The translations under genes and the position numbers were made by a program. This document shows, piece by piece, positions 50,581-63,532 of a stretch of 64,000 bases of DNA. The notes beneath the pieces were generated by a model. That model was not told the DNA's origin and did not search any database. It was given only the letters and a program-made list of their open reading frames with translations. Numbering within the stretch: the stretch's first letter is position 1; each line of letters opens with the position of its first letter. This DNA comes from Nymphaea colorata (Eukaryota; Streptophyta; Magnoliopsida; Nymphaeales; Nymphaeaceae): NCBI RefSeq assembly GCF_008831285.2, contig NC_045147.1, positions 15,974,854-16,038,853 of the forward strand. Reading direction: 5' to 3'.

Positions 50581-53500
50581 ATGTCGTGGTCTCTCTTTCA
50601 GAGGAGGATCGCTCTCGCTCACTCAAGGATCGATAGTCTCAATCGACTGTTCTCCCACTCTCCTCTTGGATTGAGGTAACCGCCCGCCAATATGCTGCTA
50701 CTCCAACTAAAGGAAACCCATTAGCAAGAAAATGTCTTTCATTATTTGGGCTTCCTTCCCTCACTGCTTTGGAGTTTTTGGGTTTTCAGAGGAATGAGGA
50801 ATGCGAGGAATGGTCGAGTTTCGGATTCGTTTCCGCCCGTGAGTGATGGCAGGCAATCGATCAGTCATATTACGTATGGAGGACTTCCGACTCGGTCGAT
50901 GGTCCGCTCGGGTTCTTCGTGCATGGACGTCGCGTCAGTGAGGGCATTGATTTCCGGAAGAGATCGCCGGTGGTACTCAGCTCGTTCGGAGGGGGTTTCT
51001 CGGTTTCGTGCGGCGAGGGAGGGTAGTCAATCAATGCTTCTGTATCTGTTTGCTTTGGTTGTGGCGATGGTGGGTTCGACGTATGCAGCGGTTCCATTGT
51101 ACAGGAAGTTCTGCCAAGCCACTGGTTATGGTGGAACTGTTCAGAGGAAAGAGGTAACCATAAATTGTCCAGAAATCGCTTTTTTCCTACACAAAAATAG
51201 ATGTGTGATTGGGAAAACTAGTGTCTTGGTTCATCACTGGTTCGTATGATCACTGGTTCGTATGAGTTTTGTCTCCCCTGTTTGCGAACGTGGAAGTACG
51301 AAAGTCACTAAATTTTGTACAAATGGAGCGATTTAGGACGAAAATTTAACAAGCTGGCATCTTTATATTAATGGTTGCTGTTCAGTATGGCTGGTTTCCT
51401 TGCTTAGTTTGAGTGTGGTGGAACACATTGCTGTAGAAAATAATAGTTGGTCACCATATATTTCTGAGTATTTCTTATACATTGTGACAAGGTCTAAGTC
51501 TCTGCAGACTGTTGAGGAGAAAATTGCACGGCATGCAGAGGAGGGAACTACCACTTCAAGGTACATTGGCTGTTCGTGACATGCTCCATTTTGGTTTCTG
51601 TTTGAGATTTTGCACTTTCGTAGGAATGTTCTGACTGTTCATTGTTCCAGAGAATGGAAACAATTCCTGTTAAATAGGTCAGCTAAAGTAATTCGTTTCT
51701 GTCAGGCAAAAACCTTAAATGTTCAAATTGTTCTTGTAAGAGAAGTGTATTTTGTGTGTTTTTGTTCAAATCAGAAGCCTACATCCAATATGGATGTGAC
51801 CAAGGTCCAAGACGAAAAGGAAAGGGGGTGGGTGGTGGGGTTGGGGGTTGGCCTGCAACACACAAGCTAGAGTTGAAAACTGGCAACCATGTTGGACATG
51901 ATTGTCGGTTATATGGGATGCTCTAAGAAGACATAAAGATGTTTGTTGGATGGTGGGTGAAGGTATTGTGGTTAATTATGTTGTTACTCAACTGAGAGTC
52001 TGAGACTATGGTGGGCTGCTGAGATATAAAGATGTTTGCTGGATTATCCTGAAAGACAAAGTATGAAACTAACCTATTTAACGGTTGTCTGGGGACAAAC
52101 TTTTCTATGACCAGGGACATTACCTGAATAGGTCGTTTACTTGTTTCATACAAGCTAATATAAGAGATACAACTAGATGAACTCTGACACTGACTGGATT
52201 ATGTGTAGCTTGCTGGATATAGTTGGGGCATATGGCTTCTATGCATGCCCTGCTCTTTTCTCCTTTTGACGTTCCTTACTTTCATCTTTACCTTTCTCTC
52301 TTTGCTTGTTATAGAAGAAATTTCAAATGAAAGAAACTTTTTCTTGTAATGTTTCCTTGCTTGGGGTGCTTGGTCTTGGGGGTTTCCTGTGAAAAGAATA
52401 ATGCTTTTCCAACGTATATTACTGAAGCAATTGGTAAAGCCTAATTTGTTTTCTGAGTTGCTAGTTTGCTGGAGTTGTCTGCACCACATGTCTATGAAGT
52501 CCAATTTAAGATCATATCCTACATAGTACTGTAACATACAGACGCATGAACCAAAAAGCTTGAAAGATATTGTATCCTGATAGACAACCCCCACCATTGT
52601 CTCTTCTGGTTTATCAGTAGAAAGTCAGAAACTAAGAAGTTGATGACTAGAAACAGGTCTATATGATGTGAAGTACAGAGCCCAAAATGGCCTCTGTTGC
52701 GGTGGGCTGATTACACTACCAAATAGTAAGACATGAATGCACATACCTTTCCTTCTTGGTTTGTTAAACTGATAAGCTCTTTCGTTGCAGGGTACTCACT
52801 GTTCAGTTCAATGCAGATGTTGCTGATGGCATGCCATGGAAGTTTGTTCCGACACAACGAGAAGTACTCTAATTCCACAAACAGTAAACAGTAGCCGTCT
52901 AGAACCTTTCCAGAAAACAGAGTGCACTAAGTCATCTTTCTCTTATTTTCCAGGTAAGAGTTAGGCCAGGAGAAAGTGCCCTTGCTTTTTATACTGCTGA
53001 AAATCTAAGTTCGGCACCTATAACTGGTGTCTCCACATACAATGTTACACCAATGAAGGTAATATTCACTTGAATTTGTTGATTGGTCGTCTCATATTGG
53101 TTTTTTACTTGTTGTAGTTAGATTGCAACATACACATAAATGCATGTTGTCCCACACACCCAAGATATTTGGTCTTATAAGATAGTAGAAAATATCAGTC
53201 TTGGTTGGCGTCAGTTTGGTTACTCCTTGTCACTGTTTCTTCATTTTGATTTTTATGCTTTTGTTAGTGGGACCTTTGTTTATGATGAATGAGAAAAAAA
53301 GTAGTGTTCTACTTGGCTAACAATCGGCTTTCAGGCTGCAATTTACTTCAATAAGATCCAGTGCTTCTGCTTTGAGGAACAACGTCTTCTCCCAGGGGAG
53401 CAAATTGACATGCCTGTAAGCATTGTGTTTTTCTATCTTACCTCTTTGATCTTTTCTGGAGGAGCAATGTTGAATCACATGATGATGTTGGGTGGTCTCA

Positions 53501-53600
53501 GGTATTTTTCTACATTGATCCTGAATTTGAAGAAGATCCAAAAATGGATGGCATCAACAATTTAATATTGTCGTATACTTTCTTCAAAGTCAGTGATTGA
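50581..53600 (+). CDS. COX11: Cytochrome c oxidase assembly protein COX11, mitochondrial
   Basis: Inner-membrane copper chaperone that delivers copper to the CuB site of COX1 during complex IV assembly. Seven exons are assigned: 50581-50675, 50790-51153, 51508-51560, 52791-52863, 52954-53058, 53335-53415 and 53502-53600. All are GT..AG with matching phases, giving 870 nt and 289 residues. The N-terminus MSWSLFQRR is basic and Arg-rich, fitting a mitochondrial targeting peptide. One transmembrane helix is at ~114-135 ([20 protein letters not shown]), followed by [20 protein letters not shown] with a conserved Cys140. The soluble Cu-binding domain has [26 protein letters not shown] and the copper motif CFCF (240-243) in [16 protein letters not shown], ending FFYIDPEF and [10 protein letters not shown]. 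The C-terminus is short compared with the Arabidopsis protein. Intron 2 and exon 3 are duplicated in inverted orientation at 34.8-36.6 kb. Confidence 0.96.
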
Positions 53601-56260
53601 CGAGATTCTTATCCTTTTGTCTTTTTGTTTTCAATGTAATAATATGCTGGTAAGGAATTATTCAAAGCAAATAATTTTGGGAATGCAACTTGTCTTATTG
53701 CTGTAACTTTTCTGGTGCAACTTTTTGTATGCTGAGGTCCTACGTGGACAGTTCGTTGTGTATTGGAGGTGGAATATATTAAGGTATTGGATGATTATAT
53801 TTTTTGCTTCTCAATATAATGAGGTCTCACTTCCATGTTGAGCAGCATATGATAGTATTAAGATTAATGCTGTTGGAACCGAATTGACAGTGATATCAAC
53901 AAAAAATAAAAAGGCATCCATCTGGAAACTATGATCAGGTCACGCTGCATTTTACACGTCCTACAATGGGCCACGCATGGTCCTGAGCCTTTTCATTGTA
54001 GTGCTGATGGAACATTGACATATATGAATGACTGGTGGCATTTCAGATTGCAATAAGAACCACAGGACGATCTGATCTTCTCCCTTGATTCGAGGGACTG
54101 AATGAGTGGTATGTGGAAAGTCACCTCTTCCCCCCAAAAAGTTCTCAAGTCTTCTGTTAAATGATATAAATTAGTCGAGTAATGTAAAGAGTACTGGCGT
54201 CTGTGAGAACAAACCATGTATGGTTGGAAGTTTATTTGTGATGTTCATCAGATTCGATCTCCTCTCCTTGTTTGTGATGCAAGTACAATTTGTTTGCTCA
54301 CTACAAGTAATTTGTTTTTGCAGTTAGCCAACAAGTGGCTTATTAGGATCACCCTTTCTCCCCGACTTTCTTTGTATAAAGCTTCTAAGTAACCTGAATT
54401 TCAAGTGTAGCTAGCAAAATAACGATATCATACCTTCGCGCATGGTTTAAAGGGTTCTGCGTTCAAAGCGATGCATGAAAATACAAAAAGACAAAGGGAG
54501 TGCTATAAATGAACTCCAGGGGTAGCACAGTTGGGGAGGGGAGGGGTCTGGTTAATAAAAGGCTGCTTGTTGTGTTTATTTTAAGGTATATTGGCAAATG
54601 CCTTTCTTGTTTTTTCTTGAAATGGTTTTCACCCAAGAGTTTAAATTGTTAAAATGACAACTGTTGTATGGCGTATTGAAACCATAACCTAAGTCTTCCA
54701 CAATGAACATAAATGGGATGTTTTATTCCAAATTCATGATGCTGCAGAACTTTGAGATTGATCAAATAATAAAACAAAATTCAAACTTGTAGTCAACCAC
54801 ATATGCCAGGGCGCATGTATGATATCACTCGTTTGATGCATTGCATGGGGCGCCAGGTTTCAATCCTAGAATCTGTTGGGTTACGGGCCCATGCTAACTT
54901 CCACACTGCCAAGGTCTCATCCCATGTTTCTAGGTGGTGGGTCGTAATCCTCTGATTCACAGGGAAAGAGAGAACTTGAAGCACCTTGGAAAGGATTAAG
55001 GTGACAGTAATTTCAACGCCGAAAACTTTAGCATCTTCCCACATCATCTACTTCGAGTCTGCATTTGAACAGGTCCCATCAATTTGAACAGGTCCCATCA
55101 AGTGGCTTTCCGTAGATATCCACGCCATTAGCAAAATCTAGGCAGGAGCACGCACAAAACAGCGACAAAGATGAACAAGTGAACTTGAGCTTTCAGAAGC
55201 AGAAAAACGTGACTTGTAGGCGCCCATCTTGCAATGACTCTCTCAAGGATGTCACCCATCCACGATCAAATAGTGAATCAAATCAGCTATTTCCTAATTG
55301 GGAGTTGTTGAAACCAGCTTGCACCCTAACGTGGGTGTCCTTTCTCGACGCATCCACAACCAAAAGGACACGTCCAACGCACGACCCGACGAGATTTGAC
55401 ACTACTAGTGTTTAAGATAACATTGCCACCCTCAAGTGTCGCATCTTTTCAGCAGGTACCGTCTTGTCAACGAAGAATTCATCAACATCTTCCAATTAAG
55501 TGTTGAATTAGTGCATGTCACTGTTCAAGAGATTTGGAATTTTATTGATTTTTAGAGGCTCTCCGTATTTTCCAGAATGAAAAGGATGACCAAGCTAAAG
55601 ACTCCAAGACGATATATATAGGGTTTGGCATGAAATTATATGCCGTTATAAAAGCATTTCAAAAAAGCTTTCTTTCAAAAAAATGACCAGATACGCATGG
55701 TGTACCTTATTGACTTTGTAGGAGCTAACCCCTGCAACACTAAAGGTATATTAATATAGACAGGTTCAAAGAGATAATCAACTGGCTCAATAAATATTTA
55801 AAGCTCAACAAGCGTGCTTTACTCATTAAAAACAATAGCAAGTGAACTTTTGCTGAGAATAACTCCATGTCCAAAATTCAGAAAAAAAAAAAAAGGATCA
55901 CGAGTACCACCCTCGGGCCACTGAATATGGAAAGTGTTATATTTTGGCAGTCAATTTTAAGTCCTACTCTTACTGCATTGCCGAAGACTAGGAAAAGCCA
56001 TAGCCGGAGTATAAACAAGTGTATAATAGTTGATTCATGGACTCAACGTATAACTGACCATATGCAAGTCCTTTCATAACATATTTACAGATCTAAAGTA
56101 TGCCAAAGATGGGTACATCAGCAGAAAAAGTTTCGGACTGTCCCAAGATTAATTGGAGATGTCCAACACTTGCTCATCTGCAAAACACCGAAGAATGCAT
56201 TGAGTTAAGAAAGAAGTTCCACTACCACCCTTGCATATCAAAATGGATTGCCCTGTAAGA
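53601..56260. other. Region between the convergent COX11 and SPRTN genes
   Basis: Contains the probable COX11 3' UTR and downstream flank; the stretch ~54387-54800 is duplicated in inverted form at 34792-35205. A direct repeat TTGAACAGGTCCCATCAA occurs at 55066 and 55083. Open frames here are short and unrecognised. Confidence 0.5.
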
Positions 56261-59200
56261 TTACTCTGCATCAGATTCACTTTCAGAGATCTCAACGATG
56301 TGGCCAACATGCTGGAGGGTCATATGCCTCAGTCTAGCCCCCGCATGTGATCCACCTTCCTCATCTTTCCGGGATTCCAGGCTCAATGAAACACTAGGCT
56401 GACTGTTCTTTAAAACTTTAGCGTAGCCATTTGCAATGCTTCCTAAAGCATTCCCCTGGTTAGTGACAGCAAAAGCTTGAGACTTATCCATGGCTTCTCC
56501 AACAGAAAGTCCACTATAACTGTAGCTGCCTGGAACACCTGTATCATCTTTTCGACTGTTATTACAATTCAAACTGCAGTGACGTTCATCTATGGTGCTT
56601 TCTTCTGCTAAACCCTTTATACATTGATTCAGTTCAAGGTCATTGTTCTCTCCTGCAGCCTTTGGTAGTAACCACTTTCCCATGTTTGATTCACTCTTTT
56701 GCTTCTTCTCTGATCTTTTATCTATCAAGGGTTCCGAAGAATCACTTTCTTCTTCATATGCATACCAACTTTTCCATTTGATTATGACTGTGTAAATATT
56801 CTCTCGATGCTGCTTTCTCGTCCTGCTTAAGGATCTACACTTGCTGTCTGAGACAAATCGTCTAGTGGACCTTGATGCCTTCACTGGCCTTCTGTTGCTT
56901 CTAGGATGCTCACTTTCTGATGTGCCTGAGTGCTCTTCAATTGCACCCAATTCATTCAGATCATCTACCCTTTGGAGGTCTTCTCTAGATGGAGAAGAGC
57001 CATGCTTTTCAGTTTCAGGTTCATTCTTAAGGATGGAAAAGAACTTCTCCAGCGTTTTGCATTTCAGTGAACCAGAACATTCTTTTCCCTCCACTGCACT
57101 ATCACCAAAGCCAACTCTTTTCGTATTTTCATTGTTGAAACCAGCCAATTCTTTTGAATAACTGGTACCAATGCCATGGTTACCTGCACAGATATGAGTA
57201 TTGTTTGCAGTTCAGCTCTGTTTTCCAAGGTAATATTATGCTCTGCAAGTTTGTATACAATACTTGTGCTGAAAAAGAAAAGAAAGTTTTAAAGTAGAGA
57301 AAAGAACTAGGGAAAAAATAGCAATGGCAGGATGCCCCAATAGAGAATGATTATCTATATGTCCGTCATACTTTAAAGATAACATGAGAAAGTAAGTAAG
57401 ATGAACTGCATGATCTGCACAAAGACCCAACATAATTCTGGCAACCCTGAGTTTAAATCTGCAAGAAAGTCACCTTCTAGTATTACATGCCTATTGTTGC
57501 TAAGCATGCTTAATGACCATCTTGAACAATTCAATTAAGCTCAAAGCTATATTTTTTTTTTCAGTTATTTTTCTATCCTGAGCATTGTCAAAGATATCGC
57601 TTTCAGGTATTAAACAGCAAGATTTTTCTTGGTATAATATGGCAGAGTTGTTTTTATCGGGAAAATAACGACAAAATCTCAGCAAGTTTTAAAAAATATA
57701 ATAAAGGAAATAACCTAAAAATAACATGTGAAAAATGTGAATAAAAATCTGGTAACTAAAAAATGTAAAAACCGCAAAAAATAAAAAAGGAAAAAAAGAA
57801 AAGAAAAACGCAAAATATGGAAAAAAAACATATTTTTCATGTTTTTTCATTTTGGCATTTTCCAAAACAACACGTTTATTCCTGTCTTTTTCGACGTGAC
57901 TTGTTTTTAACGTTTTTTTTGTGCTTTTTTTAATAGAACACGTTTTCTGTGTTCCTAAGGCACATAAAATGAAATTGATATGGAGAATCTCATTTTTGTT
58001 TTGATGTAAAAAAAAGTGTAAGATATATATATATATAAATATAAATATATAAATATATATATATAATATATATACTTGTCCATGCAGTGTAAAGGACACA
58101 GTAGCCATTTTCATAACTTTTGAGCCTCTTTCCATTCACTGTATTAAGGGAGATCCATGTAGACTTTTGTTTTGTGCATATGCAGTATAGCCAAGTGATG
58201 TTAATAATAAGAAGACTGATACCCCTCAGATGAAGAATATTTGGACTACGCTTTTCTTCCAGTTCTTCCTCTATACTGAGTCACTGACACATAAAGAGCT
58301 TGATCATTTTTTTTTCTCCTATTCTATAGAGGGTATGCAGTCAATATTACAAATCTGATAAGTCTCTGACTCTCTACATCATCGTCTCTTTGCAAAAGAC
58401 TCCTACTAGTGGATTGAGATTTGGATTAATTGATTAAAACTCTCACATGGGGATGGACAGTGAACCAATGTCATGTCTTTGATACCCACTTGAAGTTAAA
58501 CTAACTCGGCTTCTGCTTTTCTTAGAATCCTTTTTTGCTGCCTCATGGATGCTGATTTCGGTTTTCTCAGCCTTATTTTCTGTATGCTGAGACCCTCAAA
58601 TTGAGATTTTTTCTTCCCCAAAAGATGAGGAATACTCTAAGGATCACACCACCTGATGGGATTTTTCTTGAAAGGAAAAGGAAAACCTGGATGGGTCTCA
58701 GACAAGTATCTCAGGTTGCCTAGTGAACATGTGTGTGATCCAGGGTCACCTCAATATCTTTCACAATTTCCTTTCCCCACATGACATTCACCAGCAAAGG
58801 TGAGATCCTTCTCACCTTCTCTGTACAGTAGACCTCCTCTCTTTCAGCAACATGCAACTAAAAGCATGATGATATGCATAAGTTGTTTTCAAGGAAAGAA
58901 ACAATGTTATGATGTTATCTAACAACACTCACATCATAATTATGCACTGCATTTGTTACCAATAAAAACACACACCCAAGGAAGTAATTTGACTTCCTCA
59001 GTTTCTTCATCAAAATGAACAAAAACATTGCTCATATTCACAATGCCAAATGAACAAAGACTGTGATTTGTGAAAACACATTACTTGCCCCAACAATGTA
59101 CATCTTTTATCATTAGTCACCATGTTAATTATGCCTAGAAAGTTGGAAAAAGGAATAGTAATTTGATGTTCAGCAGGCAGTTCAATATAGAACAAGCTGC

Positions 59201-62200
59201 TAAAAAACTGAATAGAAGAATGGCCATTTCAAATTTTATGAAATTTAACAGATGCAAGCATCAATGGAAACAAAGTAATCATGAGGATGGACGAGAATGT
59301 ATTTAACACGATGCTATTACCTTGGCTTCTCTTAGATCTTTTTCTTTGGCATCCAGCCGGTTCTGCTATCTTTTCATAATTACCGCTGCATAATCTTTTA
59401 TGGCTGCAGAAGAAAATTATGACAAATTCATTAAACTGAACAATAGACTTGGCTGAAACATCAACTTCAATGTTTTCAGAAGAGGATCAAACTGATGCTA
59501 CTTTTGTGCCTGTATAAGTTGATGATAGGTATCTACCTGTGCCAATGGCACGATGGGTGATTACAAACTTGACCCTCCTTGAGTCTTTGAATACAATCAT
59601 TTGGTGAAGGTTCTCTGTTCATAGCCCTCTTCACAAGGTCTCCACAATTATTGCACTGCATGTTAGAAAGATGCAGAGAACTTTTGGTTGGTTGTGGATC
59701 TTCAAACGGATGATAGCTTGCATAAAATTCCTATGCTTGAAATGCTTCATAAGAACCATAAGGGTGCAAGTACAAGTTACCATCCAGTGATGGACTCTAT
59801 AGCTATCAACTTCATCAAAAAAATTATGGTAGATGGTGATGCCGTAACCACCAGGAGGTCTCTACACAAATAATTAGCTTTAACAAATATCATGCTATAT
59901 CTAAATATCCAAAAGCAAAAAAGGAAAAAAAAACGATAAAAAAGAAATAAAGAAACTAACCTGATAATCAACCACAGTGCTACAGTTGATCTTTTTCATC
60001 AAGTTTTGGAATTCATTACCATGAGAGCTGATCAATCAAGACAGAAAAGTAATGTTAGGATGAGTCCTTCCTTAAAAATCAAAATCAATAGCACTAGGAC
60101 TTGACTCAACAAGGGGAACATTTCAATGTGATGCAAGGCAAGCATGCATCAACTCAGTGACCTCGTCACAGCAATTCAAGAGAATCAGTCTCCTGAGATT
60201 AGTCCAGATCACATCCAAGTAACTATCGAGTCCCGAGTCGAGTCCATAAACTTCCAAACCATGATAATTCCAACAAAATTACCCATGATCACGGTTGTTA
60301 TATTTGATGAACAAATATGCATGAATCATTTCATGCAACAAGGTGTTCTTAAGATCTATACTTGATCGGAACTTTAACAATGGCTCAGAAAGACGAATTT
60401 CACAGCTACCACCACCCATATAACGGCAGGTACCTGCACACCTAATTTAAGTCACAAAGTTAATACAAAATCTATTTTCAATGCAAATAATTTCTCAACT
60501 GATAACAGAATCAATAAACATGAACTCAATGATTGGCATATGAGGTCCAGTTTCCTGCATGATAATCATAATATTATCATGCCAAACTGATGGGAAGAGA
60601 GACTAAGAGAAAAAATAACGATAGCCCAGACAGAAAAGCCTTTTCAATGACCAACCTTAGCGTGAGAAATCAAATATGGCATGCAATAAATAAGGTAGAT
60701 TACATTCAGACCTCCATCATGGCCATCACCCAGATTAACTCGCCACAGGTTGTCATACCATACAAAAACATAATGAGAATTAAACACTGCAACCCTGTCA
60801 ATGACCCAATGAAACTACCAGTAGATATCTCTAGTAAAAAAAATCAGATATTACATTACCCCTCACACAAAACAACTGATATGAGAAAACATAAAAGGGA
60901 TGACTCCTGACACCCATTCAACTCCCAAACTCTATACTTATGTTAAAGTTCATATGAGGAGACATATTTTTAATTTCACAACTGAAGATGAATGAATATT
61001 TTTTTTTCTAGGATAATATTTCTATGAAAATTTGTTCAAATTTAAAAGATTGATGATATAATAAGACATGTTGGTCTCTAAAATAGCATGTCCTCCTGTC
61101 ACCAAGAACACAAGATAAAAATGGCTGTCCTTGTGACATAGTGAAAAAATGAAAGCCGTATATTAAAACTACTGAAATATAAACCTCTTGAACCTTTTTA
61201 ACTAGAAGTCTAAGAGGCCTAGACTCATCTCTCATGTCACCAAGAACACAAATACAAAAGTGGGATAAAACAACCGACAGCCATTCAATACAACTACCAA
61301 AATACAAACCTGTGAACCATTCTGAACAAGCATATGATATACAATCTAAGCTTTCTTGGCTGGAAGGCCTATGGGCTCTCACAATCTAAAATTTCTTTTT
61401 ATGTATATAATTTTGGAAACACTATTATCAGTAATTAACTAATTTTTTTATAGTTACATACTTCTCTTACCAACACTAATGTTTCAAAAAACCTAAAAGC
61501 TAATAATACTTGACATTTCTTCAGTATCTGTGTAAAATAGACTATTTAAAGAGGCTCCACCTGTGCTGCAAGCCTACAACAGAATCAGATGCCAATGTAG
61601 CTGTGGCTATAGACATTTTGGTGATGCAGCGTTGTTCATAATGCTGATAGAGTTTGTAAGACCACGATTGATACTGGAAGGCAATGCCAGCTGGCCCAAA
61701 AAAAAAAAAAAAGGTTGAGCTATGACAAGTCCAGATAAACAGCATCCACCCAATCTGCCCATACCTGAAAGCACATCAAACTCACATTGGGTACAATCAA
61801 ATGAGTCATAAACTCAGGTTATCAGCTAATTCTCATGGATAATTTTGTTTATTATGTTTCTAAATTATCATATTGAAAAACTTCAATCTTATAATTCTTT
61901 CACTTCTGTAAATAATTGACTGTTCAATGCTTGTTAATGCTTAATCGACCCAGGGTACCCGCCCTTTTCCTCCATCCTTGTGGCAAAAGATACATGCCTC
62001 AAGTATTCATCTACAAACCTCCTCTAACTCTGAGTTTTACCACCTACCCAGGTGTGCAACCTACTGTGAGCCTCTGACTGTACATCTTGCCAATATGCAT
62101 GTATAGAAATTTTAGGACTAATCACAGACACAAATACAAGGCCAATTGCAGATAAACAGCTTCTTCATGATTTATATTGTCAAGCACTAGAAGAGAAATA

Positions 62201-63532
62201 ATACACCTGATGTCCAACTACCTTCCATATAAGTTCAGATCAACTATTTCCTGTACTTCAATGAAAAGAATATTATAACATACCAAATCTTGGCATATTC
62301 ATCTTTTGCTGGAGCCACAAAGACATCTATAGGGAGTTACTTTGGATGTACTCGTAAACCTAAAATCCCAGTGATAGATATTTTTGCTTTTTCGCATTAC
62401 AACCAAAATCTCTAGTTACTCCAAATCAGCACCCAATTAGCATCACAGTAACACCATAGGAAAGAATTTATGCATTCCAAAATCGGAGATGGGATCCAGA
62501 AACATGCATCCTAAGAATTTTGGGAAGCCAGTATGCAATTTAGTTCAACTGCTTAGATCGACCATGCTTCATAATTTTTTTACCCTATGTTCAGCACCAT
62601 TTTTTACTCTGTGCTGACCCTTATTTCAGGCTTTCAGCTATGCCCGGAGAAGATCAATACAATTAACAAAAACAGAAGCAGGAATCACAAACAACTCTTA
62701 ACCAAGAACGGGCAAATCAGGACTCTGCTTATGTTCCTTGCATACAAGAGAAGTTCTACCAAGACGCTCCTGCAAACCTGCCTGTATACACTCAAGGATG
62801 CACACACGCACGCATGCAGGCACTAATGTAACTCCCTGCTGAACTGGAAAGTTCAGAGTACCGTCTTCAAAATTTAAATGATACCATTATACTATCAAAA
62901 AGAAAGTGACAATTAAACCACATGAAAATGGGTCACGAATCAAAGTTCTGCAAGATAAGCTCTCGAAAGGAGAACCCAACCAGCGACTGTCAGTTAACAA
63001 CTATCTTGCAACCACAAAAACACCCAGGGAACAAAAACAACCAAAATAAATAAGAGAAAAGAAAAAAAAAACAATACAATAGCCATTATGCAACCAAAGC
63101 AAACACCGAGAGGAAGGAAAAATAGATGCAAGGATGGGAATAGAAACAACTGGGAATAGAAACAACCGCGGCCACCCAATTGGACACACTCTGAGACGAT
63201 GCAGCTCGGGAGATAAAAAAAAAAAAGAAAAATGTTCACTACCCACAAGGCGGTTTTCCGTAGACGTTCAATTGGATACGAAAACTCGAAAATCTAAGAT
63301 ACAAAAAACCGCTAATCTTCGTAATGAAGTCACAATATGTACTAAAACAGATCACTGCATGAAACCAACGGCTAACAACAACAGGGGAAGTTGCTCACAG
63401 GGTCATGCGCCCGGAGCTCCACGTGACGAGGCAAGCACCGAGGATGTCCTCGAAGTAGAGGGCATTATAGTAGCAGAAGAGTTCGTGGATGTCTGGGTGT
63501 GGGTCTAAGACGTCCACCTCCATTAAATCCAT
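56261..63532 (-). CDS. SPRTN: SprT-like DNA-protein-crosslink protease (Spartan/SPRTN-like)
   Basis: Zinc metalloprotease expected to cleave proteins crosslinked to DNA, in the nucleus. Seven exons on the minus strand: 63532-63399, 60441-60283, 60027-59961, 59861-59781, 59655-59537, 59403-59321 and 57183-56261. All are GT..AG, phases agree, giving 1566 nt and 521 residues. The start is the first of two in-frame ATGs (63532 and 63523). Residues 1-187 form the SprT domain: IHELFCYYNALYFEDILG, WSSGRMTLCAGTC, IRLSEPLL, then the catalytic HEMIH (H81, E82, H85) with a likely third ligand at His100. RPPGGYGITIYHNFFDEVDS and a zinc ribbon CNNCGDLVKRAMN (C148, C151) with C178/C183 follow. The C-terminal half is disordered and Ser/Lys/Glu-rich, with a PIP-like CKTLEKFF (256-263) and a terminal HIVEISESESDAE. 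Intron 1 is ~3 kb. Nothing appears broken. Confidence 0.93.
58023..58074. repeat. AT-rich microsatellite in SPRTN intron 6
   Basis: A run of TA and TATAAA units within the 2.1 kb last intron, next to a tract dense in A and T homopolymers (57780-57960). Confidence 0.8.
60442..63398 (-). other. Intron 1 of the SPRTN-like gene
   Basis: About 3 kb of AT-rich sequence from donor GTGAGC at 63398 to acceptor AG at 60443-60442. Open frames inside, such as 61542-61745 and 61008-61382 on the minus strand, show no SprT-related sequence and no other recognised domain. The sequence CACCAAGAACACAA recurs at ~61100 and ~61237 in a short duplicated context. Confidence 0.6.

Noticed and set aside
62994-63248. 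Phe/Leu-rich minus-strand frames in SPRTN intron 1
   Set aside because: Translation of an A-rich tract; lies between splice donor and acceptor of a well-supported gene and fits no SprT sequence.
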